A stretch of DNA of 64,000 nucleotides. It comes from Pseudomonas putida. Its GTDB lineage: Bacteria; Pseudomonadota; Gammaproteobacteria; Pseudomonadales; Pseudomonadaceae. The notes under the pieces are model-generated. The model made no database searches. It was given only the letters and a program-made list of their open reading frames with translations, and was not told the DNA's origin. This document shows positions 20,884-29,731 of the stretch, in pieces. The DNA lies in contig NZ_CP113097.1 of assembly GCF_026625125.1 (NCBI RefSeq), forward strand, positions 248,001-312,000. The letters are read 5' to 3'. Numbering within the stretch: position 1 is the first letter of the stretch; each line of letters starts with the position of its first letter. The translations under genes and the position numbers were made by a program.

Positions 20884-21342
20884 ATGCGAATGGCCAAGAC
20901 CCTGCAGCAGCGCCTGGACCAGGCTAACTGCGACTACGACATCATTCCCCATCCCCACTCGGCGACCAGCCTGGAATCGGCGCGTACGGCTGGCGTGCCG
21001 GCCGAGCGGGTCGCCAAGTCGGTCATGCTCGACGATCGCCATGGCAACTACATCATGGCGGTGCTGCCTGCCAACCGGCACCTGGACATGAGCAAGGTGC
21101 GCATGTCTGGCGCCTGGCAACTGACCCGCGAAAGCGGTCTGCCGAGCCTGTTCGGTGACTGCGAGCGTGGCGCCATCCCGGCAATGGGTGACGCTTATCA
21201 GATAAAGATGCTGCTCGATTCGAGTCTTACCCGCCAAGGCGATGTCTACCTGGAGGCGGGTGACCACGATCACCTGATCCACATGAGCATGGAGCAGTAC
21301 CTGAAACTTGTGCCGCAAGCGGAAGTACGCGAGCTGTGCTGA
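20884..21342 (+). CDS. YbaK/EbsC-type aminoacyl-tRNA deacylase
   Basis: This 152-residue cytosolic protein is a single YbaK domain. It contains the catalytic-Lys segment VAKSVMLDD, the HPHSATSLESA strand-helix and the late GDVYLEAGDHDHLIHM. Such proteins hydrolyse mischarged tRNAs in trans (for example Cys- or Ala-tRNA). The C-terminal part is somewhat different from E. coli YbaK, so substrate choice is open. A GGAGG sits 7 bp before the ATG. Confidence 0.85.
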   Translation: MRMAKTLQQRLDQANCDYDIIPHPHSATSLESARTAGVPAERVAKSVMLDDRHGNYIMAVLPANRHLDMSKVRMSGAWQLTRESGLPSLFGDCERGAIPAMGDAYQIKMLLDSSLTRQGDVYLEAGDHDHLIHMSMEQYLKLVPQAEVRELC

Positions 21343-21403
21343 TGTTCTCAAACCAATGCCGGGCTGGCGTCGTGGACGGCCCGCCCGGTACCCAGGAGGA
21401 AAC

Positions 21404-21646
21404 ATGGAAGCGCCTACCCATCACTTTTCCGAGCTGTTCAAGCAGTTGGGCTTGCCCGATGATCCTCAGAGCATCGATCAGTTCATCTCCAGCCATTCGC
21501 CGCTGAAAAACGAGATCAAGCTGGTGGACGCGCCGTTCTGGACCGACTCCCAGCGCGCTTTTCTCAAAGAAAGCATCATTGACGATTCCGATTGGGCAGT
21601 GCCCTTCGATCAACTCAACGAAGCGTTGCGCCGCCCCCGAAAATAA
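21404..21646 (+). CDS. DUF2789 family protein
   Basis: This 80-residue acidic soluble protein starts MEAPTHHFSELFKQLGLPDD and carries the DUF2789 landmarks FISSHSPL and LVDAPFWTDSQRAFLKE. Function is unknown. The start at 21404 has AGGAGGAAAC just upstream, which outranks the longer frame from 21308. It is 61 bp after ybaK on the same strand. Confidence 0.85.
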   Translation: MEAPTHHFSELFKQLGLPDDPQSIDQFISSHSPLKNEIKLVDAPFWTDSQRAFLKESIIDDSDWAVPFDQLNEALRRPRK

Positions 21647-21716
21647 AGCGCCGAGCGGCACCTGACGAGTGATCGGCCGTTGCTATGCTCAGGAAAACAA
21701 TAAGGGGATATGCGCG

Positions 21717-22355
21717 ATGAAAGATCCCTACGCACCAGGTTTCTGGTGCACCGTGACCATCCTGGGCACCCTGACGGCCGGCTACTTCTACGGTATCCGC
21801 CACACACACCACATGAACCAGGCTGTGCAGTTTCTGTACGCTGCTGCGGCAGTGGCTGCAGCGGTCGCGCTGCTGGGCCTGACGTGGATCGCATGGCAGC
21901 AACTGCACCTGAACAAGCGCGAGGTGATCCAAGGGCGAACATTGCTCACCATCTGGAACACCAAGGTGGCGCTACGCCGGGTAGAAACGGTATTCGACCG
22001 GTATTTCTGGGGCAGCTATTGGCATTCGGGGCGCACCTTCGAGGAAGTGATGGGCGAGCTCAGAGGTACACCCCTGGAACAAAGCCTGGATGCGCTCAAG
22101 CGCCAGTGCCGAGCGCTGGACCGCGAGGTCCACGACCATCACCATCACTGGTTGGCCAACGCCCGGGATCTGTCCAGCGTCGCCACAGCCATGGCACGCG
22201 AACGTTATCAACTCGACCTGCTCGAGCCCTCGAGCAGTGGCCATGGCAATACCGCAGTGCTCAATCGTGACCTTGAAGTGCTGGTCTACACATGGTCGGC
22301 GCGCCTGCGCAGCTTCGACCATCAGTTGGACGAACTGGAGCGCGCCTACCACTGA
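21717..22355 (+). CDS. hypothetical two-TM membrane protein
   Basis: This 212-residue protein has two hydrophobic N-terminal segments (about 9-28 and 40-62), followed by a cytoplasmic helical domain with HDHHHHWL at about residue 140. I do not recognise the family. The His cluster might bind metal, but this is only a remark on composition. The start at 21717 has AAGGGG upstream; an earlier ATG at 21669 lacks a site. It is convergent with the CBS gene, with 6 bp between stops. Confidence 0.65.
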   Translation: MKDPYAPGFWCTVTILGTLTAGYFYGIRHTHHMNQAVQFLYAAAAVAAAVALLGLTWIAWQQLHLNKREVIQGRTLLTIWNTKVALRRVETVFDRYFWGSYWHSGRTFEEVMGELRGTPLEQSLDALKRQCRALDREVHDHHHHWLANARDLSSVATAMARERYQLDLLEPSSSGHGNTAVLNRDLEVLVYTWSARLRSFDHQLDELERAYH

Positions 22356-22361
22356 AGTGGG

Positions 22362-22799
22362 TCATTCACCGCGGATGTACTGCTCCAGTTGCACGATCAG
22401 GCTGGCCTGTTCGGCGATGGTTTCCTTGACCAGGTCGCCGATCGACAGCAGCCCGAGCAACTCGCCATTGCTGACCACCGGCAGGTGGCGCAGGTGGCGG
22501 TTGGTCATGAGGTTCATGCAGTACTCCAGATTCTGCTTGGGCTCCACCGTGACCACGGGTGCACTCATGATTTCCCGCACCGGCGTAGCCGCCGAAGACC
22601 GGCCCTTGAGCACCAGCTTACGGGCATAGTCACGCTCGCTGACGATTCCGATCACCTGGTTGTTCTCCACGACCGGCAGCGCACCGACATTTTTCTCCGC
22701 CAGCATTTTCAGGGCTTCGAGCACCGAGTCGTCAGGGCCGATGGTATAGACGGCCTGGTGCTGGGACTTGGTCTTGAGGATTTGTTCGACGTTCTTCAT
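22362..22799 (-). CDS. tandem CBS-domain protein
   Basis: This 145-residue soluble protein consists of two CBS motifs (about 8-65 and 76-135) and little else. Landmarks are VGALPVVENNQVIGIVSERDYARK and RHLRHLPVVSNGELLGLLSIGD (quoted in parts). CBS pairs bind adenosine nucleotides and act as energy sensors; the partner is unknown here. It is divergent from the OmpA-like lipoprotein gene, with 254 bp between starts. Confidence 0.88.
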   Translation of the reverse strand: MKNVEQILKTKSQHQAVYTIGPDDSVLEALKMLAEKNVGALPVVENNQVIGIVSERDYARKLVLKGRSSAATPVREIMSAPVVTVEPKQNLEYCMNLMTNRHLRHLPVVSNGELLGLLSIGDLVKETIAEQASLIVQLEQYIRGE

Positions 22800-23053
22800 A
22801 CAGGCCTCTGCGGATAGAAAAAACGGGCTCTTGGAGTAACTAAAGCATCCGGCACGCGGGGCTGCACGGCAATGCAGGAAGCGGCATCGAGTCGATTGAA
22901 AAACGTCATGGCTGAAGTCGTTACGGGGTGAAGTAATAGACAGGCTTGAGGGCGCAGGGGGGATGCCAAATCGGATGGGGTAATATGCCCGATAATCTGT
23001 GACAATACATGTCAAGTTGCCATCATTCAGTCCTCTTTCGGCAAGGAGCCGCA

Positions 23054-24583
23054 ATGCACCGTGCGTTTCGCCTCACAGCGCTAAGCTGTGCCTTCATTAC
23101 CGCTGCCGGGTGCAGCACTCAGCAGATGGACACCCTTTCCAAGAAAGTCAAAGACATCGGCAGGGACTACGGCATGCCGGTGCTCTGTGGCGTCGGTGTG
23201 GTGGCCGGGGGAGCTGCCGGTTACGCCCTCAAAGGCAAGGACGGCATCTTGCCGGGTGCTGCCGTCGGTGGCGCGGTGGGTTGCGTCGTGGGTTATGCCT
23301 GGCAGTCCCGCCTGCAGGAGCTGGACCGCATCGCCAAAGAAGAAAACCTGAAGATCACCACAGAGAAGCTGACAGTGGCCTCGGCCGCGGTGGTAACCGC
23401 TGTGCCGGAGCAGGCAGGTTTGGTGACCCAGATCGAAGACAGCGGCATGTTCGCCACCGGCTCTGACCAGTTGACCCCAAGCGGGAAGCGCGCCGTGGCC
23501 AAGCTGGCACAGATGTATGCCAAGCCTGCCGCCACCGATAAGCAGGCCGCTGCCAAGGAGTCGCTGGATCGTCGCCTGCTGATCGTCGGCCACAGTGATG
23601 CTGTGGGTAACGCCGAATTCAACCAGAAGCTGTCCGAGCGTCGCGCCAAGACGGTCGGCAAGGTCATGCTGCAGGCGGGCATACCTGCCCATGCGATCTA
23701 CTACCAGGGGGCAGGAGCCTCGCGACCGATTGCCGACAACAGTGACCCGCTGTTGCGTGGCCAGAACCGTCGTGTGGAAATCGTCGAGCTGGCCAACGAA
23801 CAGGCCTTGGTGATGCGGGCCCAGGCAGAGGCGGGCAACACCCGCTACCTGCACTATGGCACCTCGACCGCAGCCAGGTCCAAGGCTGCCGGCAGCGCTA
23901 AGGCCAGCAGCACGCCGACCCGGCGGGCGACCGCAATGTCCGGTACGGGCGTTGCCAAAACCCCTGGCAGCACCCCGCCCACGAAGGCCGCAGCCGCTGC
24001 CCGGCCGCAAGTCGATTTCGCCGGCACGCCGGTGGCCAGCTACAACTGGACCATGGCCCAGAGCATCAAGCCAAAACAGAGTGGCTTTACCTTGATCAGC
24101 AGCGCTTATGCCGCGCAGATGCCGATGTCGAGCTGTGAGGCCGACAGGCCGCGCACCGCCGGCGAGGTCTTGAGCATGGCCAACGACCAGCCGCTGCCAA
24201 GGCACGCGACCAAAGACTACCTGCCTGGTTATAACAACCGTGTCTGGGCCAACTTGGTCAATGGGCACCTGGTGACGGTGTCGCCGGTATCGATCCTGCG
24301 CGAGAACGCCAAGGTCGATCGCCAGCCGATCCTTCAACTGGTGGAAGATTACAAGCTGCCCACCCAGCACAAGCCACGGACGATGAAAGCCGTGGCCAAC
24401 ACCTATGAAGGCGAAAGCGAAGTGCTGTACCGGGTCTTCGCCAGTGATGCCAAGGCCTCGATTTCCTGCATGGATATCGTCTTCAGCAAGGGCAATGCCC
24501 AGGCCAGCCAAGGTGCCTTGTTCTATGCCGCCGGCGGTGATGCTTTCGTCGCTGCTTACACGCCGATCCCGGCCACCAAATAA
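23054..24583 (+). CDS. OmpA-like outer-membrane lipoprotein, first gene of an unrecognised envelope operon
   Basis: This 509-residue protein has a lipoprotein signal peptide with lipobox ITAAGC (Cys20) and Ser at +2, so the outer membrane is the likely destination. A glycine-zipper hairpin (about 40-85, GVGVVAGGAAGYAL and GAAVGGAVGCVVGYA) follows. An OmpA peptidoglycan-binding domain (about 120-245) has GHSDAVGN and LSERRAKTV, holding the usual Asp and Arg. After an Ala/Thr/Lys linker comes a C-terminal domain of about 170 residues with two Cys that I do not recognise. The start at 23054 follows AAGGAG. The next gene begins 21 bp later. It looks like a peptidoglycan-anchored part of a trans-envelope complex. 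Confidence 0.75.
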   Translation: MHRAFRLTALSCAFITAAGCSTQQMDTLSKKVKDIGRDYGMPVLCGVGVVAGGAAGYALKGKDGILPGAAVGGAVGCVVGYAWQSRLQELDRIAKEENLKITTEKLTVASAAVVTAVPEQAGLVTQIEDSGMFATGSDQLTPSGKRAVAKLAQMYAKPAATDKQAAAKESLDRRLLIVGHSDAVGNAEFNQKLSERRAKTVGKVMLQAGIPAHAIYYQGAGASRPIADNSDPLLRGQNRRVEIVELANEQALVMRAQAEAGNTRYLHYGTSTAARSKAAGSAKASSTPTRRATAMSGTGVAKTPGSTPPTKAAAAARPQVDFAGTPVASYNWTMAQSIKPKQSGFTLISSAYAAQMPMSSCEADRPRTAGEVLSMANDQPLPRHATKDYLPGYNNRVWANLVNGHLVTVSPVSILRENAKVDRQPILQLVEDYKLPTQHKPRTMKAVANTYEGESEVLYRVFASDAKASISCMDIVFSKGNAQASQGALFYAAGGDAFVAAYTPIPATK

Positions 24584-24604
24584 CCCAAGTCAAGGACGTC
24601 CTGA

Positions 24605-26212
24605 ATGGAAGACTTTTCGCTAGCTGCACTCAAATCATTGATTCTCGCCAACCAGTTATTCACCGCCGGCCTGCTTTCGCTGCTGGTGACTGCGCTGATC
24701 GTGCATAAATACTGGGAGGAGGTTTCCTATTTCCTCATCCGTGTCTGGCACAGCTTCCCCCTGATCGGTACGGTGGCCCGGCTGTCGCGCAAGCGGTCTT
24801 CGGTCGACAGCGATGGCTGGATCAACCACGAAGTGACCTTGTCCAAGCCGTACTACGGCCAGTACAAGAAGTACATGAAAGGCGTGAACGCCTACAATGC
24901 CTCCCTGGACTACCTCGCCAAGGCCGGTGAGGCCGGGCGCTCGCCGCGCCCGGGTTGGGTGCTGGTACTGGTGCTGATGCTGGTACTGATCGAGGCCATG
25001 GGTTTTGCCTACGTCCTGGCCGGCTGGATGAACATGGATGCCTCGACCAATGACCGCCATTGGCTGACCGCGGGCACTGCGATCCTGCTCGCCGTCGCCT
25101 CGGCGTTTTTCGCCGAAGCCGCCGGCCATACGCTGCACCACAACAGCCTGATCGCCCGTGCCCGCCACTGGTGGCAAGGTGAAGAGCCTACCAAGCGCTC
25201 GCGTTCGCTGAAGGCCGGCAAGGCGATCAACCTGGAGGATTCCTTCACCGACTCGGACAAGCCGGACTACGAGCAACTGCTGGTCCGGGTAAAGGACGTC
25301 AACTCCACCGTCTCGCGCAAGTACGTCTGGCTGGTGGTCTGCGGTGTGTTCGTGGCGGCCATGGCTGTGGGTGCGTTCGTGGTGCGCTCGGCGACCCTGG
25401 ACAGCATCGAGACCGAGATGGTCAACGGTATGCGCGCAGAGTCCGCGGCGCAAAGCTCCCTTGCCGGTTCCCCGTTTGACCTGCCAGCAGAATCCCAAGC
25501 CATCAATGATGAGGCCGACAACGCCACCATCGATGACAAGATGCACGCGATCCGCCAGGCCAGCCTGACCACCTACATCATGCTGTCACTGATCTACATC
25601 GCCATTCAGGGCATCAGCATCTGGCTGGCCAGCCGTTACTACTTTGCCGGCACCCACTCGCCAACCGCCTGGCGCCTGACCCACGAGTACGCCACCGCCG
25701 AGGAAATGCTCGACGCGATGGACCAGAAACGCCATGCCATTGCCAGTCACGCCGACGACAAGCTGCGCCGCCTGCAGACATCGCTGTCCGGCCGCGACCA
25801 TACCGACGCCGCTGTGCTGCACGCGCTGGAAGGTGAAAACACCGCACATCGCAACTTCCTCGCCTACGTCGAGTACAAGGCCGGTAAGGTTTCGCCCCAG
25901 CCAGTCAAGCCAAAGCCTAGCGTTGAGGCGGCTGCACCCGCGCCTTCGGCGCAACCTGTAGCCCCGGCTCCGGTTGCGCCGCAGCCTGCCGTGGCCGAGC
26001 CTGTCGCCGCGGCCGTTGCCCAGCCTGCCGCGCCGGTTGAAATCAAGGCTTCGGACTTCCACGACATGACTGGCCTGCCGGAAGAGAACCTGGCTGCCGC
26101 CAGCCGGGCGTTGAACGTCAGCGAGGCAACACTGCGTGACATCCGCGAGCAACAGCAGGCGCTCAAGGCGCTTGGCCTGTTCCCAGCGAAAAAGGAGGGC
26201 ATGCTGTCATGA
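24605..26212 (+). CDS. unrecognised five-TM inner-membrane protein
   Basis: This 535-residue protein has hydrophobic segments at about 8-30, 118-142, 154-172, 240-260 and 320-342. Charged soluble regions lie between them, including KRSSVDSDGWINHE and DKPDYEQLLVRVKDVNSTV. A Pro/Ala/Val-rich linker (about 430-485) leads to a short C-terminal helical domain (SDFHDMTGLPEENLAAAS). I do not recognise a family; it is not MotA/ZorA-like by eye. It overlaps the next gene by ATGA and follows the OmpA-like lipoprotein gene by 21 bp, so the three products probably work together. Confidence 0.7.
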   Translation: MEDFSLAALKSLILANQLFTAGLLSLLVTALIVHKYWEEVSYFLIRVWHSFPLIGTVARLSRKRSSVDSDGWINHEVTLSKPYYGQYKKYMKGVNAYNASLDYLAKAGEAGRSPRPGWVLVLVLMLVLIEAMGFAYVLAGWMNMDASTNDRHWLTAGTAILLAVASAFFAEAAGHTLHHNSLIARARHWWQGEEPTKRSRSLKAGKAINLEDSFTDSDKPDYEQLLVRVKDVNSTVSRKYVWLVVCGVFVAAMAVGAFVVRSATLDSIETEMVNGMRAESAAQSSLAGSPFDLPAESQAINDEADNATIDDKMHAIRQASLTTYIMLSLIYIAIQGISIWLASRYYFAGTHSPTAWRLTHEYATAEEMLDAMDQKRHAIASHADDKLRRLQTSLSGRDHTDAAVLHALEGENTAHRNFLAYVEYKAGKVSPQPVKPKPSVEAAAPAPSAQPVAPAPVAPQPAVAEPVAAAVAQPAAPVEIKASDFHDMTGLPEENLAAASRALNVSEATLRDIREQQQALKALGLFPAKKEGMLS

Positions 26213-27042
26213 GGCTGGCCAAGGCCCTGATCCTTGCGCTGGCGTTGCCTTGTGCAGCGCTGGCCGCTGAGCGCAATGACCTGCAGAGCTGCTACACGCG
26301 CAACGGTCTGGCTGACATCAAACCTGCAGCCTCGGGGCGCGAGCTGGTGGTGATCATCGATCAGACCATCCCGATGCCTGAAGACCTGCAGCGCAGCAGC
26401 TGGGGCCATATCGACCGGTTCGTTCAGCCGGGTGATCGCGTCAGGCTCTATACGTTTTCAGCGTTCTTGCCGGGGGAATATCAGCGCCTGGTGTACGCCG
26501 GCGAGCTGGACATGCCGTTGCAGGGCGATGTTCGCGACGACGTCAACATGCGCAAGCTGAGGGCCCTGGACCTGTGCCTGGCGACCCAGAAGAAAGCGTT
26601 CCAGGCGGGCTTTGGCGGGCTGTTCGTCAAAGGGCTGCGTGATGCGCGCCAGGACATTCCCAAGAGCGAAATCATGAACACCTTGCGCCGGGTAGGTGAG
26701 GACATGAGCAAAGAGCAGGGTGTCCAGGAGCGGGTGGTGTATCTGATTTCGGACATGCTCGAGCATTCTGACTACACCAGTTTCTATGCGGCCAACCAGA
26801 TCAAGCAGCTCAATGTCAGCAATGAACTCAAGCTGGCACAGAGCAAAGGGCTGTATGCGGACCTGCAGGGTGCCAGGGTGTATGTTTCCGGTGCAGGCCT
26901 GGTGACCGATGCGGTGAAGCATGCCTACCGATCGGGCAAGACAATGGATGCGCTGAACGATTTCTGGGCGCAATACCTGAATGCGTCCAATGCAACCCTG
27001 GAAGGCTTCGGCACGCCCAGCCTGAGTACTGACCTTCGCTGA
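26209..27042 (+). CDS. secreted VWA-like protein, third gene of the envelope operon
   Basis: This 277-residue protein has a signal peptide (MRLAKALILALALPCAALAA, cleavage near residue 20). The body has a von Willebrand A-like pattern: a first strand ELVVIIDQTIP, with D-x-T-x-P in place of the MIDAS D-x-S-x-S, and a later strand VVYLISDMLEHSDYTSF. Cys residues at about 28 and 122 may form a disulfide. The ATG at 26209 overlaps the upstream stop, showing coupling. It is probably periplasmic. A strong terminator follows. The VWA call rests on pattern only. Confidence 0.65.
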   Translation: MRLAKALILALALPCAALAAERNDLQSCYTRNGLADIKPAASGRELVVIIDQTIPMPEDLQRSSWGHIDRFVQPGDRVRLYTFSAFLPGEYQRLVYAGELDMPLQGDVRDDVNMRKLRALDLCLATQKKAFQAGFGGLFVKGLRDARQDIPKSEIMNTLRRVGEDMSKEQGVQERVVYLISDMLEHSDYTSFYAANQIKQLNVSNELKLAQSKGLYADLQGARVYVSGAGLVTDAVKHAYRSGKTMDALNDFWAQYLNASNATLEGFGTPSLSTDLR

Positions 27043-27079
27043 ACGGGGCGGGGCTGCAACCTGCCCCAACCCACCAACG

Positions 27080-27111
27080 AAAAAGCCCCGGGCGCAGGCC
27101 CAGGGCTTTTT
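27080..27111. terminator. bidirectional rho-independent terminator
   Basis: AAAAAGCCC and GGGCTTTTT flank a GC-rich loop between the envelope operon (plus strand) and tRNA-Arg (minus strand). A/T tracts on both sides allow termination in both directions. Confidence 0.85.
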
Positions 27112-27115
27112 GATA

Positions 27116-27192
27116 TGGCGCACTCGGCGGGATTCGAACCCACGACCCCTGCCTTCGGAGGGCAGTACTCTATCCAGCTGAGCTACGAGTGC
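27116..27192 (-). tRNA. tRNA-Arg (anticodon CCG)
   Basis: This is a 77 nt cloverleaf read on the minus strand. The acceptor stem GCACTCG pairs with CGAGTGC. The D arm is AGCTCAGCTGGATAGAGT, the anticodon stem CTGCC/GGCAG has loop CTCCGAA with CCG at the centre, the T arm has GTTCGAATC, and the 3' CCA is encoded. It reads CGG Arg codons. The first ten bases of the tRNA also contain the last codons and TAG stop of the upstream ACT-like gene. Confidence 0.97.
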
Positions 27193-27545
27193 AACGCGCA
27201 CGCATGATACCCCTCTGATTCGGTCGCGTCCATCGCCTTGATCTTCGTCCATTTTTCCTGATCCAGGCTCACTTGCGCGACGCATACCAGATTGCGCAAT
27301 TTTTGCGCAATCACCTCCGCCCGATGCCAGCTCAGCCCGCCGATACCCACTTCGATGTCCAGCAAATCATCTTGCTGGCTGACCTGCACGCTGTGCGGCG
27401 TCAGAAACTGCAGGGCGAACAGGTTCAGTACCCGGCACAAGGTGTCCGGCTCGGCTTCGGCTTGCAGGCGATAGCACACGTTGCTGTGGCTACTGCTGGC
27501 GGCCCAGACATCGGTTCGGGGCAGGGCGCGTTCGAATGGGTTCAT
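27183..27545 (-). CDS. small ACT-like domain protein
   Basis: This 120-residue soluble protein starts [20 protein letters not shown]. The centre (about 30-90) has an ACT-like alternation of strands and helices: [29 protein letters not shown] and [21 protein letters not shown] (shown in parts). It may be a small-molecule-binding regulator similar to the acetolactate synthase small subunit, but this is inference. It is divergent from the Lrp/AsnC gene, a natural partner. The stop codon lies inside the tRNA-Arg gene. The start at 27545 has a short GGAG-like site; the frame extends further without support. Confidence 0.65.
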   Translation of the reverse strand: MNPFERALPRTDVWAASSSHSNVCYRLQAEAEPDTLCRVLNLFALQFLTPHSVQVSQQDDLLDIEVGIGGLSWHRAEVIAQKLRNLVCVAQVSLDQEKWTKIKAMDATESEGYHACALHS

Positions 27546-27671
27546 GCTGGTCTCCGCAAAGGTGGGAGAAATTCTGGCAGGTTGATGCGGGTATTTTTTC
27601 GCTATTATTTGATGAATGGGCCAGTGCGGCGAATTGATCAATTTGAAGAATGCGAGATCAGGGAATTGTTA

Positions 27672-28142
27672 ATGCAAAGCGAACTGGATGCGTATGACCG
27701 GCGGATTCTCGAGCTTCTTCAGGAGGATGCGTCACTGTCCAGCGCGCAGATTGCCGAGCGCGTAGGGCTGTCGCAGTCACCGTGCTGGCGCCGTATTCAG
27801 CGGCTCAAGGACGAGGGGGTGATTCGTGGGCAGGTCACGCTGCTCGATCGCAAGAAGGTCGGGCTGAACACGCAGATCTTTGCCGAGGTGAAACTGAACG
27901 CCCATGGGCGCTCCAACTTCACCGAGTTCACCGAGGCGATCCGGGGCTTTCCAGAGGTGCTGGAGTGTTATGTGCTGATGGGGTCAGTAGACTTCATGTT
28001 GCGTATCGTCACGCAGGATATCGAGGCTTATGAGCGGTTCTTCTTCGAAAAGCTCTCGAATGTCCCGGGGATTCAGGAGGTGAACTCCATCGTGGCGCTT
28101 TCAGAGATCAAGTCCACCACCTGCCTGCCGCTGACCCGCTGA
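27672..28142 (+). CDS. Lrp/AsnC-family transcriptional regulator
   Basis: This 156-residue protein has an N-terminal winged HTH (about 4-55, with LSSAQIAERVGLSQSPCWRRI) and a C-terminal RAM ligand-binding domain (about 70-145, with LMGSVDFMLRIVTQD). It binds DNA as oligomers under the control of amino acids. It lies next to argE and argA, but no target can be named. The start at 27672 has AGGGA 8 bp upstream and gives a standard N-terminus (QSELDAYDRRILELLQED). Confidence 0.92.
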   Translation: MQSELDAYDRRILELLQEDASLSSAQIAERVGLSQSPCWRRIQRLKDEGVIRGQVTLLDRKKVGLNTQIFAEVKLNAHGRSNFTEFTEAIRGFPEVLECYVLMGSVDFMLRIVTQDIEAYERFFFEKLSNVPGIQEVNSIVALSEIKSTTCLPLTR

Positions 28143-28144
28143 CG

Positions 28145-28228
28145 CTGTCGCCTGCAAGCCGGCCCCTAAACGTCAACCGCGGCCTGCGAGGCCGTGGTGA
28201 CAGGGGAGCCGGCTTACCGGCGATGATG
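28145..28228. repeat. degenerate inverted REP pair
   Basis: gcctgcaagccggcccc and ggggagccggcttaccggcg face each other across about 45 bp between the Lrp and CYTH/CHAD genes. The copies are related to the REP at 5201 but have point changes. Confidence 0.65.
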
Positions 28229-28240
28229 CACAAGCGGATG

Positions 28241-29617
28241 TCAGGCCTTGAGCAGGTGCTTCCAGCCGCGGCTCTGATCAATCGCGCGGGCCTGCTCCAC
28301 GCGGGCTTCCAGCAGCTCGTCAGGCGCTTCGGCCAATGGCAGTTCCGCCAGCTCATGCAGCTTTTTCAGGTCGCCATACAGGCGGTCCATCTGCGGCGCC
28401 TCGAGCACCTGGCGCGCATGGTGCAGCCAGGCCAGCAACTGCTCGATACGCGGCAGTTGTTCAGCCAGGTCTTCCGGGCGTTGGGTGTAAAGCGGTAGCT
28501 TCAACGCACGGCCTTCCTCGCCCAGCAGATGTGCCAGCCAGCTGGCCAGTTGCGCCTTGCCCTGGCGTTCGCCACGGCCCTTGCGCTCTGCGGTCCAGGC
28601 ACGGGCCAGCAGCCAGCGTGATGTTTCCAGAGAGAATTGGCCCCAGCGAACGTCCTCGAGTTCTTCGAGGAACTGCTCTGGCGCGGCGCGACGGATGTCC
28701 TCGTCGTCATTGCCGGCCTGAACCAGCGGGCGCCAGTCTTCCAGCAGCGCGTCCAGGCTGGCGCGCAGGTCACGGGTGCTGGCACGCGGGGCGGCCTGGC
28801 CAAGGCTGGCGACCAGTGCACGCAGTTCTGCCAGGCACTGCACCCAGTCCTGCAGCAGGCGCCAGTGGCCATTGTGGCGGTATTGCTCTGCCAGGCGCTG
28901 GCTGCTGCCCAGCAGTTGCCAGGCGAGGGCAGCGAAGGCATCGTCGACCGGCATTTCGGCGTCCAGTTCGGTGCTTGGCAAACCCAGCTCGTAGCTGTCG
29001 GGCTCCAGCAGGCGGTAACCGCGCTCTGCCTTGCTGATGTCGCACGGCATCAGGGGCAGGCTGGCGGCCAGCTCAGCGGCCAGTTCCAGCAGCGCCTCGG
29101 GGGCACCTTCGCGCAGTTCCAGTTCCAGCTCGCAGATCGCTTCCTTGCGTTTGCCGGCAATCACGAAGCCTTGGTCCAGCGCTGCCTCGATCACCACCTT
29201 GCTCTTGCCGCGGCCCCAGGCGATCTCGGCGAATTCGCGGGTGAAGTCGGTGGTGAACAGCGGTTTGATGGATTTTTTGTCAAGCTCGGCCAGTTGCTCA
29301 GGCCAGCAGGTGGCGTCGAGCTTTTTCAGGTCGAGTTTGACTTTGTCCAGGTGCCACTCGTATTCGTTGCGTTCGGACAGGCCGGCGACGCTTTGGCCAC
29401 GGCACTTCAAGGTCTGGATGATCACCTCGCCGTCGCGGCGCAGGCGCAGCGCGACTCGGGCAGCAGAAAGTTCGCGCTCAGGGGTGTCGAAGTACTGGTT
29501 GAGCAGCTCGCGGGTCTGCCAGCCGGACTTGTTGCGCTTTTTCAGCAGAGGGTGCTCGCGCAGTGCGGCCAGAGTGTCGCGGCTGGCGCGGAGCTTGAGT
29601 TCGGTTTCTTTGTGCAT
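28241..29617 (-). CDS. CYTH-CHAD protein (inorganic triphosphatase-like)
   Basis: This 458-residue cytosolic protein has an N-terminal CYTH domain (about 1-200) with the ExExK motif as ETELK at residues 4-8, and a tunnel-lining charged pattern (ALRLRRDGE, KCRG). A helical CHAD domain (about 220-440) follows. E. coli YgiF has the same layout and hydrolyses tripolyphosphate; CHAD domains bind polyphosphate. It is divergent from argE. A second ATG is not needed; the ATG at 29617 gives the intact ExExK motif. Confidence 0.88.
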   Translation of the reverse strand: MHKETELKLRASRDTLAALREHPLLKKRNKSGWQTRELLNQYFDTPERELSAARVALRLRRDGEVIIQTLKCRGQSVAGLSERNEYEWHLDKVKLDLKKLDATCWPEQLAELDKKSIKPLFTTDFTREFAEIAWGRGKSKVVIEAALDQGFVIAGKRKEAICELELELREGAPEALLELAAELAASLPLMPCDISKAERGYRLLEPDSYELGLPSTELDAEMPVDDAFAALAWQLLGSSQRLAEQYRHNGHWRLLQDWVQCLAELRALVASLGQAAPRASTRDLRASLDALLEDWRPLVQAGNDDEDIRRAAPEQFLEELEDVRWGQFSLETSRWLLARAWTAERKGRGERQGKAQLASWLAHLLGEEGRALKLPLYTQRPEDLAEQLPRIEQLLAWLHHARQVLEAPQMDRLYGDLKKLHELAELPLAEAPDELLEARVEQARAIDQSRGWKHLLKA

Positions 29618-29731
29618 CGCAGGCTCGAAGAGGGGCGTGATTGCCGTGCAGTCTACAGCAGTGTGCCGGCAACGGTTTATTCCTTACGGCGGATGGCCCT
29701 ATGATGGGCAATGCTTCCGAGGAGTTCGCGC

